Positions 1 to 7,947 of a stretch of DNA of 64,000 bases are shown here, piece by piece. Source of the DNA: CAYPHY01 sp964410625 (GTDB lineage: Bacteria; Chloroflexota; Anaerolineae; Promineifilales; Promineifilaceae); NCBI GenBank assembly GCA_964410625.1, contig CAYPHY010000002.1, positions 124,001 to 188,000 on the forward strand, in the 5' to 3' direction. Position 1 is the first letter of the stretch. Each line of letters begins with the position of its first letter. The translations under genes and the position numbers were made by a program. The notes beneath the pieces are model-generated. The model did no database searches. It was not told where the DNA came from and saw nothing but the letters and a program-made list of their open reading frames with translations.

Positions 1-74
1 TAGATTTCCTGCGCGTGCTTCGGCAAATTATCCCGTACTCGATCCGGCAAATCCGTTAATTTTTGGTATGGCAT
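1..74 (-). CDS. chaB: ChaB family protein, N-terminal fragment (runs off the left edge)
   Basis: Reading leftwards from ATG at 74, the visible 24 codons begin MPYQKLTDLPDRVRDNLPKH and continue AQEI. This matches the conserved start of ChaB proteins (MPY...DLP..V...LP.HAQ.I), small proteins named as cation-transport regulators whose biochemical role is poorly defined. A strong ribosome binding site (GGAGGT, minus strand, 89-84) lies 9 nt upstream of the ATG and fixes the start. The rest of the gene lies outside the window. A perfect 15-bp hairpin sits in its 5' region. Family assignment rests on the N-terminus only, but that motif is distinctive. Confidence 0.8.
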   Translation of the reverse strand, partial: MPYQKLTDLPDRVRDNLPKHAQEI

Positions 75-98
75 CTTATATTCACCTCCACTGTTTTC

Positions 99-138
99 CC
101 TTGAACCTCCCGTATAGATAGCGACGGGAGGTTCAAGG
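99..138. promoter_or_regulatory. Perfect 15-bp hairpin between chaB and the lipoprotein gene
   Basis: Arms CCTTGAACCTCCCGT (99-113) and its exact complement (124-138) enclose a 10-nt loop. No T-run follows on either strand, so it is not a standard intrinsic terminator. It lies just upstream of the chaB ribosome binding site on the minus strand and could act in that 5' leader; that role is inferred. Confidence 0.6.
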
Positions 139-418
139 TACCAAGTAGGCTCAGATTCTCGCCATTACTTCCGCTGAGCCTACGAAAGCAGGATTACAGT
201 GTTCGCAACCATTATAAAGCAGCAGGGGTGAGGATGATCTATATCGGCGATATAAGCGTGAGATATGGTCAAGATACATCCCAAGACGCTCAAAGCATTC
301 GTTATATCTCCTGTCTATCCCCTCTATCCACAGCATTTGTATCCGTGGTATATGAGTCCGACCGAAGAGTTGATTTAACATAGCTGGTAGTAATAGGTAT
401 ACGTAGTACAAGGAGATA
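139..418. other. Non-coding leader region upstream of the lipoprotein gene
   Basis: No convincing gene is seen. A 10-bp stem, GTAGGCTCAG (145-154) with CTGAGCCTAC (174-183), is present. The rest is AT-richer than its surroundings and holds several short inverted segments. A minus-strand open frame of 86 codons covers most of it but has no recognisable domain or ribosome binding site. The region may be a long structured 5' leader for the gene at 419. Confidence 0.35.
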
Positions 419-1513
419 ATGATTATGATCAGACAAACAAAGAAGTCGCTTTGGTTGACGATTGTCTGTTTATCCCTCGGCTTGCTGCTCTTCGTCGCTT
501 GCAGTGATGAGTCGGACCCGCTGGCTAATGATCCGCTGGCGCCGACGGTAGCGGCCGGAGAGGCTCAACCGCCGGGAGATGAAGGAGCGGTTGAAGATGG
601 CGGCGGAGGTGGACTGGGTGACAGCTCGCTGGAAAATCCTGACGTGCCATCCGAAAACAGCGCCGTCACCGGCGTTAACCCACTTGTTGAAGGAGAAGGA
701 GAAGAAGCAGAAACAGGGACAGGAGAAACGGCCGCCGGGCAAACATCTGGCTCATCCGGCTCCGCTGTCCTCCCTTCCGTTTCCTTTAACGTAGATAATG
801 TAGAGGAACAGGACGAGGCATTAAGGGAGTGGACGGCCGCCCCCACTGTTCGTTATATAGACGCGGTAAATCCAACGGCCGACACGCCTGATGCCGAGCG
901 ACTGCCTGGATATGTGGATGTCCATTTGAGTGGTTCGGAAAGTACGGGGCAAGTCGCCCATGTTTATGTCTTTCCGGTTGGCGTGTTTGAGGAGAGCAAC
1001 GAAACGGCCGCGGGTGAGATCGAAGGCTTGCGCCAACTGCTGGCCGAACAGCCAGAAAGCGCAACGGAAGCGCTACCGTTTTTACCCCTCTCCGCTGACG
1101 GGCAGCAACAGGCGCTGCGATCTCAGATAGCCTACCTGAACTTTGAGGGTGGTTCCGGCGTCCGCTACTTAACACAATACATTAACGAGGGAGAAGCGAC
1201 GCCCATTAACAATGACCAGTTGCTTTACACCTTTCAGGGGTTGACAGACGATGGCGAGTACTATGTGGCGGCCGTTTTCCCCCTAGAACAGGCGGACTTA
1301 CCGGCGGCCGCTGTCTCTGCTTCCGACGATCTTACCAGCGACTATGAAGGCTACCTGGAGCAGACTGGCAGCCAGCTAAATGAGGCTGATCCTGACTCTT
1401 TTACCCCCAATTTGACGATGCTGGACGCCCTTATTCAGTCTATAATAATAGAAGGTCCAACAGGTGAGTTGGACGACGCATACCCTGCTAATCCTGAGAA
1501 TGGTGACGAGTGA
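419..1513 (+). CDS. Putative lipoprotein, unknown function
   Basis: The 364-residue protein has a lipoprotein signal: a basic N-terminus, a hydrophobic stretch at residues 11-27 and lipobox LFVAC with Cys28. An acidic, Gly/Glu-rich low-complexity linker follows (about 35-125) as a tether to a C-terminal domain (about 130-330) that I do not recognise. It has beta-rich segments such as YVDVHLSGS and HVYVFPVGVF. AAGGAG at about 409-414 supports ATG 419; an in-frame ATG at 425 has slightly better spacing. It probably sits outside the membrane. The gene at 1540 follows after 26 nt and may be co-transcribed. No catalytic motif is visible. Confidence 0.75.
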   Translation: MIMIRQTKKSLWLTIVCLSLGLLLFVACSDESDPLANDPLAPTVAAGEAQPPGDEGAVEDGGGGGLGDSSLENPDVPSENSAVTGVNPLVEGEGEEAETGTGETAAGQTSGSSGSAVLPSVSFNVDNVEEQDEALREWTAAPTVRYIDAVNPTADTPDAERLPGYVDVHLSGSESTGQVAHVYVFPVGVFEESNETAAGEIEGLRQLLAEQPESATEALPFLPLSADGQQQALRSQIAYLNFEGGSGVRYLTQYINEGEATPINNDQLLYTFQGLTDDGEYYVAAVFPLEQADLPAAAVSASDDLTSDYEGYLEQTGSQLNEADPDSFTPNLTMLDALIQSIIIEGPTGELDDAYPANPENGDE

Positions 1514-1539
1514 TTAGCGGTTAGTGAAGAGAGGGCAAC

Positions 1540-2118
1540 ATGAGTTTACAACTGTTTCACCTCGATGAACGAACGCGGGCGCTGATGTTAGAGGAGGTTG
1601 AGTATGATCTCGGCCGTAATCAGCTCTATATCAGCCCCTATCTGAGTGGTCAGGGGATTCACGATTACCCGATGTTGTTGCGTGAAGCGATTCAGGAAGG
1701 GAATGAGTCCACACTGGCACAAAGTTTGGGGCAGTACCGGCGTATCGCCCGCACCTACCACCGTCGCCGGCCGGAGGGGGGATATAACATTGTGACCATC
1801 CCCCACAACGCCGCGGAGACGGTGGCCGATAGCGAGTTTAATCGTTACTACATTCGCGCCCTATGCCGCCGGGCAATCGAAGATGGAATTGACGAGTTGA
1901 TCGTCTATCGCGCCCGTCCCGTTCGTACCCCCCGCCCTGCTTCCGAAGAGTTAGTGGAAACAACGGTGAACCCGGCCGCCCTGCTGGAAGACTTGCGCCA
2001 ACACACCGGCGAAGACACCAAGCTTGGCATTCCTGGCGGATATAACTCCGGCATCAGTGTGCGCTTTGCCGACATAGCACCAGTCGAGCAGGCGGTAGCG
2101 ATTGAGCCGGGCCAATAA
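1540..2118 (+). CDS. Hypothetical protein, 192 aa
   Basis: No family recognised. The protein is soluble-looking, charged, and has no signal peptide or membrane segment. Notable features are an Arg-rich stretch (RRIARTYHRRRPEGG, about residues 67-81) and a conserved-looking C-terminal segment IPGGYNSGISVRF. GAGAGGG 5 nt before the ATG supports the start. The 26-nt gap from the lipoprotein gene suggests one transcription unit. Confidence 0.6.
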   Translation: MSLQLFHLDERTRALMLEEVEYDLGRNQLYISPYLSGQGIHDYPMLLREAIQEGNESTLAQSLGQYRRIARTYHRRRPEGGYNIVTIPHNAAETVADSEFNRYYIRALCRRAIEDGIDELIVYRARPVRTPRPASEELVETTVNPAALLEDLRQHTGEDTKLGIPGGYNSGISVRFADIAPVEQAVAIEPGQ

Positions 2119-2247
2119 CTCCCGAATGTATCTATATGCCTATCTCCATCTTGTAACCGGGTACATAGAGAATCGTAGCGCTTTCTCCTACACTTTAAAG
2201 TGGAAACCGGTGTTCTTAAAAAAACCCGATTTCTGAAGAAGGAAGGA

Positions 2248-2276
2248 CCTCCTCCCAGGTACGCCCTGGGAGGAGG
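2248..2276 (+). promoter_or_regulatory. Perfect 12-bp hairpin in the 5' leader of the PRC-barrel gene
   Basis: CCTCCTCCCAGG (2248-2259) pairs exactly with CCTGGGAGGAGG (2265-2276) around a 5-nt loop. There is no T-run. It ends 9 nt before the ribosome binding site of the next gene. The 5' arm (CCTCCTCC) is itself complementary to a Shine-Dalgarno sequence, so a translational role is possible but unproven. Confidence 0.55.
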
Positions 2277-2299
2277 GACAAACGTGGAGGTAAGTGAAG

Positions 2300-2836
2300 A
2301 TGGACAATCGAGATAGGGATACAAGGACAATGGACAAGGTTGACACGCGCGGTACGGATTTACCGCGAGATTGGGATTCGCGCGACCCGGACAGAAGGAC
2401 AATGGATAAGGTAGATCGGACGGGAGCAGACATCGGCCGCGAACGAAACGGGAACCAATTGAACCAAATGGGACGTGACTATGATAGACATGTCGCGTTG
2501 CTATCGGCCGGCACATTAGCTGGCACGCCGGTGACGAACCGGGCCGGGGAAGATTTGGGCCATCTGGAGGAGATCATGCTGGACGTGCGTACCGGCAATG
2601 TGGCCTATGCGGTCATCTCCTTTGGCGGCATTTTGGGCATTGGCAGCAAACTATTTGCAGTCCCCTGGCAGGCACTCCAGATCGATCAGGATGAAGAACA
2701 GATCATCATGGATGTAGACAAAGCGAAGCTTGAAAATGCTCCTGGCTTTGACGAAGACGACTGGCCGAACACGGCCGAACCCAACTGGCTAGGCGAAGTC
2801 TACACCTACTACGGCTACACCTATCCGCTCATCTAG
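2300..2836 (+). CDS. PRC-barrel domain protein
   Basis: The N-terminal 60 residues are hydrophilic and Asp/Arg-rich, with an internal duplication of RTMDKVD. Residues about 65-140 form a PRC-barrel: LAGTPVTNRAGEDLGHLEEI, then a short basic/hydrophobic hairpin, then VAYAVISFGGILGIGSKLFAVPW. In related proteins the PRC-barrel is a small beta-barrel associated with stress or photosynthetic reaction-centre proteins; here the role is unknown. An in-frame GTG lies at 2294, but GGAGG (2286-2290) is 9 nt from ATG 2300 and only 3 nt from the GTG, so ATG is preferred. Transcription ends at the bidirectional terminator downstream. Confidence 0.75.
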   Translation: MDNRDRDTRTMDKVDTRGTDLPRDWDSRDPDRRTMDKVDRTGADIGRERNGNQLNQMGRDYDRHVALLSAGTLAGTPVTNRAGEDLGHLEEIMLDVRTGNVAYAVISFGGILGIGSKLFAVPWQALQIDQDEEQIIMDVDKAKLENAPGFDEDDWPNTAEPNWLGEVYTYYGYTYPLI

Positions 2837-2875
2837 CCTAATTCCAACCATATAGATTCCCACAGATTTCTCAAC

Positions 2876-2920
2876 AAAAAAGGGTGTGCGCTCTAACCAA
2901 CCGGAGCGCACACCCTTTTT
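2876..2920. terminator. Bidirectional intrinsic terminator
   Basis: AGGGTGTGCGCTC (2881-2893) pairs with GAGCGCACACCCT (2904-2916), flanked by A-run on the left and T-run on the right. It lies between the convergent PRC-barrel gene and the MalG-like permease gene and can serve both. Confidence 0.9.
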
Positions 2921-2955
2921 CAATTAACCATTAACCATTGACAATTAACCATTCA

Positions 2956-3876
2956 TCACCCTTTCACCGCCCCGGCCGTCAGGCCGCCAATGATATAGTC
3001 CTGCAGGAGCAGGTACATCGCGACCATTGGGATGGAACCAAGCACCGCGCCGGCGGCAAATGGCCCCCAGTTCTGGTTGTAGTTGGTGCCGATGAAGGTC
3101 TGCAGGCCAAGCATTAGCGGGAACTTTTCCGTTTGCGTCAGCATCACCCGTGCCAGGAGGAAGTCGCTATAGACGCCGAAGAAGGTGAGGATGATCACGA
3201 CGATCATGATCGGCCGCACCAACGGAAAGATCAGCCACCAGAAGATTTGCCAGTCGCTGGCCCCGTCTACCATCGCCGATTCGTCAATGTCGCGGGGGAT
3301 GGAGTCCAAGAAGCCTTTCATTAACCAGACGTTGATCCCTAATGCGCCACCGAGGTAGATGAGGATCAGACCGCCATGGGTGTTGACCCCCAACGCGGGG
3401 ACATAGGTCCCAAGCTGGATCAGCAAGGCAAACAAGGCGACCATCGCCAGCAGCGCCGGAAAGACCTGGATCAGCAGGATCATCAAGAGCAACTGGCTGC
3501 GGCCGCGAAAGCGAAAGCGCGAAAATGCATAGGCGGCAAAGAGGGTCATTAGTCCCGAAATCAGGGATGAGACACCGGCCAGCTTGAGCGAATTGCCCAT
3601 CCATGTCCAGAACGGCCGTTCCGTCAAAATCGTATCGAAGTGGCGCAAGGTGACTTGAGAGGGGATAAGCCGCTGGCCGGAAATGCCGTTTGTGGGATTA
3701 AAGGCGGCCGAAATGGTCCAAAGAATAGGAAAGAGCGCAAAGGTGAGGGCGACGGCCGCCAGGATATACTTGATCGTCAGGCCGACGCGGCGTTGGTTCT
3801 TCTTGCTCTGCCAAAAACGCTGCCAGGCGCTAAGCTCGTTTGCCGTGCCTGGACGACTATCCGCTAGACTAGACAC
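2956..3876 (-). CDS. Sugar ABC transporter permease, MalG type
   Basis: Inner-membrane permease of a carbohydrate ABC importer (CUT1 family). The 306-residue protein has six hydrophobic segments. The cytoplasmic EAA loop that contacts the ATPase is visible as ESAMVDGASDWQIFWWLIFP (about residues 196-215). The C-terminus ends GLTAGAVKG, a typical MalG-like end. It overlaps the MalF-like gene by 8 nt (3869-3876), so translation is probably coupled. No ATPase gene is present in the operon, so a shared MsmK/MalK-type ATPase elsewhere is expected. Substrate is probably an oligosaccharide; not determinable here. Confidence 0.9.
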   Translation of the reverse strand: MSSLADSRPGTANELSAWQRFWQSKKNQRRVGLTIKYILAAVALTFALFPILWTISAAFNPTNGISGQRLIPSQVTLRHFDTILTERPFWTWMGNSLKLAGVSSLISGLMTLFAAYAFSRFRFRGRSQLLLMILLIQVFPALLAMVALFALLIQLGTYVPALGVNTHGGLILIYLGGALGINVWLMKGFLDSIPRDIDESAMVDGASDWQIFWWLIFPLVRPIMIVVIILTFFGVYSDFLLARVMLTQTEKFPLMLGLQTFIGTNYNQNWGPFAAGAVLGSIPMVAMYLLLQDYIIGGLTAGAVKG

Positions 3877-5482
3877 TTTCGCCTACCTCCTCCCAGACAC
3901 GCATGTAGCGGAACTGGTACAGGGTGAACAACACCAGGATAAAGAAGATGATGATCGTAATCGCTGAGGCATAGCCAAATTGTTGGGCGGTACCGGCCGC
4001 AAAGGCTAAGCGATAGACGTAGCTGAGCAGAATATCGGAATGTCCGGCCGGGGTTGCGGTACCAACCATAGGCGGGCCGCCCTGGTTAAAGAGATAAATG
4101 ACGTTAAAGCTATTGAAGTTGGCGGTGAAGGAAGCGATCAACAACGGCCCGACGCCGACCAACAGCATGGGCAACGTCAGATTGCGGAACTGTTGCCACA
4201 GGTTGGCCCCATCAATCTCGGCCGCTTCATACATATCGGTGGGAATGGCTTGCAACGCGCCGCTATTGACCAGCAGCCAGTAGGGATAGGCCAACCAGAC
4301 ATTGATCAGAATGAGGGCCACCTTGACCCAAAACGGGTCGGCGAACACCGGCGGCCAACCGACGGGCATATTCAACAAGTCGGCCAGCCCCGTGCTAATG
4401 ACCCCAGCCAGAGGATTTAACAGGCCACGCCAGACAAGCACGGTGATCACACCAGGGACGGCAAAGGGGATGATCAACAAGGATTTGATCAACCGTTGAC
4501 CGGGCATCCCGCGGCCGAAGGCGATGGCAAAGAGCAAACCCAGAGAGAAAGAGATGACGACACTGAAGAGAGCAAAAGCAAAAGACCAGAGAAAAATGAG
4601 GACAAGTGGCCCGCGATAGGATGGATTAAGCAAGAAGCGGGTAAAGTTGGTCAGGCCGACCGTGACCATGTAGCCGGGGATCAGTTGTTGCCCTTCTTCG
4701 GAGACAAAGAAGCCAATAGCGTCATTGGCAAAATAGGTGGTCCCCGTTTGTTGGTCCAGGACGGCATCTTGTTCCGCATCATAGACATAGCGGGGCTGTA
4801 GCTGGGCCGCCCGCCCAAGCTGGCCGGTGATTTGAATCTCCCGTTCCTCCCCGCCAAAGGTCAACCGCCCCAGAGCATCAATAACGCCCAGCATTCGCAA
4901 GCGAGGAATCTGTTCGTAACCATTGACAGCGGTGGGAAATCCAGCGTCATCCAATGCACCCGCTTCCACTTCTTCCGGCGTCAGCAACTCCTCGGTGGTA
5001 ACAAACGCCTGTTCGCCATCCGTATTGATAAGCCAGAGGGCGAATTCCTGCGTATCAGGATGCTGGTAGGCCACATATTGGTAGGTTCCCCCCGTTTCGG
5101 GGAGATAGGTGCGCTGGGCCATCGTCTCCACGGCCTGCACTTTGGGGAGCAGATGTCCGCTGCCGAAGTTGGTGAAGGCGAGATAGATCGTATAGATTAT
5201 TGGATAGACGGAGATGAGCAGCATAAAGACCATGCCGGGGGCCATCCAGCGTAAGGGATAGGCTTCTGGCCGAAGAAAAATCCAAACCACGCCAACGGTG
5301 ATGATGCCAACCATCACAGCCAGCGGCCAATAACCATCAGACAGAAGCTGGTAGATGAAGAACAGTCCAAAAGCGGCAAAAATCATCAGGGCAAGCAGGC
5401 GCAGGCCGACACTACCCAACGAGATGGTTCCGTCCCTGGGTTGGCCTTGGGCTTGCTGGGGGCTAACTTCGACAGCTTTCAC
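3869..5482 (-). CDS. Sugar ABC transporter permease, MalF type, with a large periplasmic loop
   Basis: This is the second permease of the importer, at 537 residues close to enterobacterial MalF rather than the shorter LacF-type permeases. Three N-terminal membrane helices (about residues 25-105) are followed by a hydrophilic insert of about 170 residues (105-275), matching the MalF P2 domain that contacts the binding protein. Further membrane helices follow from about residue 290. The EAA motif EAAEIDGANLWQQFRNLTLP is clear. Its start lies 173 nt from the malE-like stop, with an intrinsic terminator in that gap, so less permease than binding protein should be made. Confidence 0.9.
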   Translation of the reverse strand: MKAVEVSPQQAQGQPRDGTISLGSVGLRLLALMIFAAFGLFFIYQLLSDGYWPLAVMVGIITVGVVWIFLRPEAYPLRWMAPGMVFMLLISVYPIIYTIYLAFTNFGSGHLLPKVQAVETMAQRTYLPETGGTYQYVAYQHPDTQEFALWLINTDGEQAFVTTEELLTPEEVEAGALDDAGFPTAVNGYEQIPRLRMLGVIDALGRLTFGGEEREIQITGQLGRAAQLQPRYVYDAEQDAVLDQQTGTTYFANDAIGFFVSEEGQQLIPGYMVTVGLTNFTRFLLNPSYRGPLVLIFLWSFAFALFSVVISFSLGLLFAIAFGRGMPGQRLIKSLLIIPFAVPGVITVLVWRGLLNPLAGVISTGLADLLNMPVGWPPVFADPFWVKVALILINVWLAYPYWLLVNSGALQAIPTDMYEAAEIDGANLWQQFRNLTLPMLLVGVGPLLIASFTANFNSFNVIYLFNQGGPPMVGTATPAGHSDILLSYVYRLAFAAGTAQQFGYASAITIIIFFILVLFTLYQFRYMRVWEEVGESV

Positions 5483-5599
5483 CAGTCGCCTCCTTTAATC
5501 GAGGATCGCTGACGGCCGACTGAGTAATTAATTTTGTCGGCCTTTGTTTCATTGCACTGGTCTGCGACCGGCAACCACTAGACCGGTCTCATATTCACA

Positions 5600-5639
5600 G
5601 CTAAAAAGGCTGGGGGCGTTTGCCCCCAGCCTTTTTAGC
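5600..5639 (-). terminator. Intrinsic terminator between malE-like and malF-like genes
   Basis: The arms GCTAAAAAGGCTGGGGGC (5600-5617) and their exact complement (5622-5639) form an 18-bp stem with a 4-nt loop, and the arm ends in a T-run on the minus strand. It follows the binding-protein stop by 16 nt. Partial read-through would set a high binding protein to permease ratio. Confidence 0.9.
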
Positions 5640-5655
5640 TATTTACGACGATAGA

Positions 5656-7059
5656 TTATCCACCACTACCTTCGGCAATGGCATCAATGATTTGTTGCTG
5701 GGCAGTGGCAAAGGCGTTTTCAGGAGTATCACCCTCCTGGTCAACCAATGTCACCGCATTACCCCAGGCAGTCCACACCGCCGCCATTTCGGGGATCGCG
5801 GGCATCGGCAGCGCGTTTTCGCCTGCCGCACCAAAACCGGCGATGTCCTCATCTTCCAGCGAGTCCAATACAGGCTGGTAAGCGGGCACGCGCGGTTCCG
5901 CTTCGTAAACAGCACGCATGAACTCTTCCGTCGCCACATAGTCGGTCAGGAAGACTTGTGCCAGCAGCGGGTTCTCGCTGAAGGCGCTGACCATGAAGCC
6001 TTGCGCGCCGAGGAAGGGCTGACCCTCGGCCGTCTCATCAGGAATGGCGCAAATGGCATAGGGAACACCCGAATCGCGGATGCGGGCCAGGTTCCACGGG
6101 CCGGTGATGATCATCGCCGCCTGTCCCGTCTCGAACCAGGCAGTCATGATCTCGCCATCCACCGCTGGCGGCTGCAACCCTTCTTCAACCATATTGGCAT
6201 ACCACTCGGCCGAAGCAATCGAGCCTTCATTGCCCACACCCACGTCGCTGGGGTCATACCCCTCGTCGGTCAGGCCGAAGATGTAGCCGCCGAAGGCGGT
6301 CTGGATCGGGAAGAAGTGGTAGGGGTCGCCCGACATGCGGACGAAGCCATACTGGTTCTCTTCCACATTGTCGGTGTTGTTCGCCGCCAGTTCAGCCGAG
6401 ATGTCATGCACTTCCGTCCAGGACTGCGGGCATTCGGGAACCAGGTCGGTGTTGATGAACATGGCGACGTTCTCGGTCGCATAGGGGACGCCGTACAGTT
6501 CACCGTTGTAGGTGAAGGCTTGAATGGCCGGTTCGGTGAAGTCGGCCGCCTTCTCACCCAGGTCAACTGGAGCGACCAGACCGCTGGTGACCAATTGGCC
6601 GAGCCAGTCGTGGGCGCCAACGATCAGGTCGGGGCCTTCACCGGCCGGGCCGGCCGTGGCCAGATTGTCGCGAATCGCGCCAAAATCAAGCGCCTCAAGC
6701 ACCAGGTCAACGCCGTTGGCCTCTTCAAATTCCGCTTCAATGGTGGAGAGCACATCCACACGACCCTGGTCAGCCCAAATACGGAGAGTTGGGCCACCTT
6801 CGGCCGCGCCTTCTTCCGTTGGCTCCTCAGCGGCCGGTTCTTCGGTGGGTTCCTCCATTGGCTCCTCGGTCGGTTCTTCGACCGGTTCTTCAGCCGCTGG
6901 TTCTTCTTCTGATACCGGTTCCTCTTCCACAACCGGTTCTTCCACTTCGGGGGCGGCCGTCGGCTCGACACTCTCTTGGCCGCCGCCACCACACGCGCTC
7001 AGCACCATCGCGCCAAGCACAAGTAAAGCAATCAACAAATACCATTTACTACGTTTCAT
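5656..7059 (-). CDS. Sugar ABC transporter substrate-binding lipoprotein, MalE type
   Basis: Extracytoplasmic solute-binding protein (family 1), 467 residues. The signal peptide ends in lipobox VLSAC with Cys23, so it should be lipid-anchored. A Glu/Pro-rich linker of about 55 residues follows (PEVEEPVVEEEPVSEEEP and similar). The binding domain then begins with LRIWADQGRVDVLSTIEAEF, the usual start of maltose-type binding proteins. GAGGAG 8-9 nt upstream of the ATG is a good ribosome binding site. It is the first gene of the importer operon; the MarR gene lies upstream on the same strand. Confidence 0.92.
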   Translation of the reverse strand: MKRSKWYLLIALLVLGAMVLSACGGGGQESVEPTAAPEVEEPVVEEEPVSEEEPAAEEPVEEPTEEPMEEPTEEPAAEEPTEEGAAEGGPTLRIWADQGRVDVLSTIEAEFEEANGVDLVLEALDFGAIRDNLATAGPAGEGPDLIVGAHDWLGQLVTSGLVAPVDLGEKAADFTEPAIQAFTYNGELYGVPYATENVAMFINTDLVPECPQSWTEVHDISAELAANNTDNVEENQYGFVRMSGDPYHFFPIQTAFGGYIFGLTDEGYDPSDVGVGNEGSIASAEWYANMVEEGLQPPAVDGEIMTAWFETGQAAMIITGPWNLARIRDSGVPYAICAIPDETAEGQPFLGAQGFMVSAFSENPLLAQVFLTDYVATEEFMRAVYEAEPRVPAYQPVLDSLEDEDIAGFGAAGENALPMPAIPEMAAVWTAWGNAVTLVDQEGDTPENAFATAQQQIIDAIAEGSGG

Positions 7060-7253
7060 CTTTCTTTCTCCTCGCTTCTAAAATTTGAGAATTCACTTAC
7101 CCCGTCTGGGGTGCTGACTAACTGCGTACATCGGCTTTGTTTTTCCCGAGCCACCACCTCCTTGACATTTTCTGCGATAACTAAAGTTTATAGCGTTTCC
7201 AGGAAATTTCCACTAGGAAAAGGAGGATAAGAGATTGGAGATGACAACCCGTA
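7060..7253 (-). promoter_or_regulatory. Control region of the sugar importer operon
   Basis: On the minus strand TATAAA (7192-7187) resembles a -10 box, but no matching -35 lies 16-18 bp upstream. Instead, overlapping palindromes TTTCCAGGAAA and GGAAATTTCC (about 7196-7210) occupy that position, which suggests an activator or other regulator site. A small hairpin, ACCCC-gtct-GGGGT (7099-7112), lies in the leader. Functional assignment is inferred. Confidence 0.35.
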
Positions 7254-7709
7254 CTAATCTCTAATTTTACTCTCCCCATTCAAAAGCCTCATACTGAGGT
7301 GGCGGTTCAAGTGAACTAACTTTTCCTTAAGCGCATGGGCGTCAAATTCGCTAAGCGCGGCGAAGCGAGCGGCAACATCACGACGATGGAGGGCGGAAAT
7401 ATGCCCATACAACACGGCTCCCGCTTCAGTGAGATAGAGGCGTTTGGTGCGGCCGTCCGTCTCATGTGGCAGCCGGACCACCAGCCCATCCGTTTCCAAC
7501 CCACGCAGCAGGCGCGTAATATTGCTCTTGTCGCAAAACATGATTTGGCTGAGTTGGCTTGGGGAAATGCCTGGCTGTTCGGCGATGTGGTTTAAGGCGT
7601 AATAACGTGGCACGGTGACGGCGAACTGGTCAATGACCGACCGGTCACCCAGGTCGAGGAGAAGAAATGTCTCCTTCAGCAGATAATAGAGGAATTCACT
7701 CCCTTCCAT
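7254..7709 (-). CDS. MarR family transcriptional regulator
   Basis: Winged-helix regulator. From ATG 7709 it has 151 residues, normal for MarR proteins. The DNA-binding part is visible as ISPSQLSQIMFCDKSNITRLLRGLETDGLV (helix-turn-helix), followed by the wing VRLPHETDGRTKRLYLTEAG. An in-frame TTG at 7754 would add 15 residues with three Cys (C-x2-C-x3-C). The ATG is preferred because a good promoter and paired operators (7743-7797) occupy or abut the extension and predict a transcript start near 7762. The ribosome binding site for either start is weak. It may regulate itself and perhaps the importer downstream. Confidence 0.88.
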   Translation of the reverse strand: MEGSEFLYYLLKETFLLLDLGDRSVIDQFAVTVPRYYALNHIAEQPGISPSQLSQIMFCDKSNITRLLRGLETDGLVVRLPHETDGRTKRLYLTEAGAVLYGHISALHRRDVAARFAALSEFDAHALKEKLVHLNRHLSMRLLNGESKIRD

Positions 7710-7742
7710 AAAACAACCCGTACCACAAGCCGCGCAATTTAG

Positions 7743-7797
7743 TTGATGCTTCAACTATTGATGGTGCAACTGTAGCATGGGCTATTTACTTTGTCAA
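7743..7797 (-). promoter_or_regulatory. marR promoter with two tandem MarR-type operators
   Basis: On the minus strand, TTGACA (7797-7792), a 17-bp spacer and TACAGT (7774-7769) form a near-consensus promoter. Two direct copies of TTGATG-nnn-CAAC (7743-7755 and 7758-7770), 15 bp apart, overlap the start region; each has the TTG...CAA dyad typical of MarR operators. This predicts autorepression. Confidence 0.65.
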
Positions 7798-7806
7798 TTA
7801 TCGCCG

Positions 7807-7946
7807 GTACCCCGGTTTGGGGTTGCCTAACCCACAACCGGAAGGTACGGGTTGGCAACCCGTGTTACAGGTGGTTGTACCCCGGTCTGGGGTTGTCCAA
7901 CCTTTAACCGGGAGGCTGCGGGTTGGCAACCCGTGTTACAGAGGGA
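7807..7946. repeat. Tandem repeat, two units of 70 bp
   Basis: Each unit starts GTACCCCGGT (7807 and 7877) and carries GGGTTGGCAACCCGTGTTAC. Each contains small palindromes (ACCCCGGTTTGGGGT; GGGTT-ggc-AACCC). The unit core recurs once elsewhere in the window (21716-21750). The array ends just after the pheT stop codon, so it lies downstream of pheT and upstream of the marR promoter. Confidence 0.85.
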
Positions 7947-7947
7947 G

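Noticed and set aside
151..411. An 86-codon minus-strand frame upstream of the first lipoprotein
   Set aside because: No ribosome binding site or domain; the region has stems consistent with a leader.
5620..6912. A 430-codon plus-strand frame opposite the MalE-like gene
   Set aside because: Antisense shadow; the minus-strand frame encodes a clear lipoprotein SBP with linker and binding domain.
7710..7754. TTG-initiated Cys-rich N-terminal extension of MarR
   Set aside because: A consensus promoter and operators overlap or adjoin it and would leave a leader of only a few bases with no ribosome binding site; kept as an open question in the findings.
7807..7946. Possible CRISPR-like array
   Set aside because: Only two 70-bp units with no unique spacers between short repeats and no cas genes nearby.
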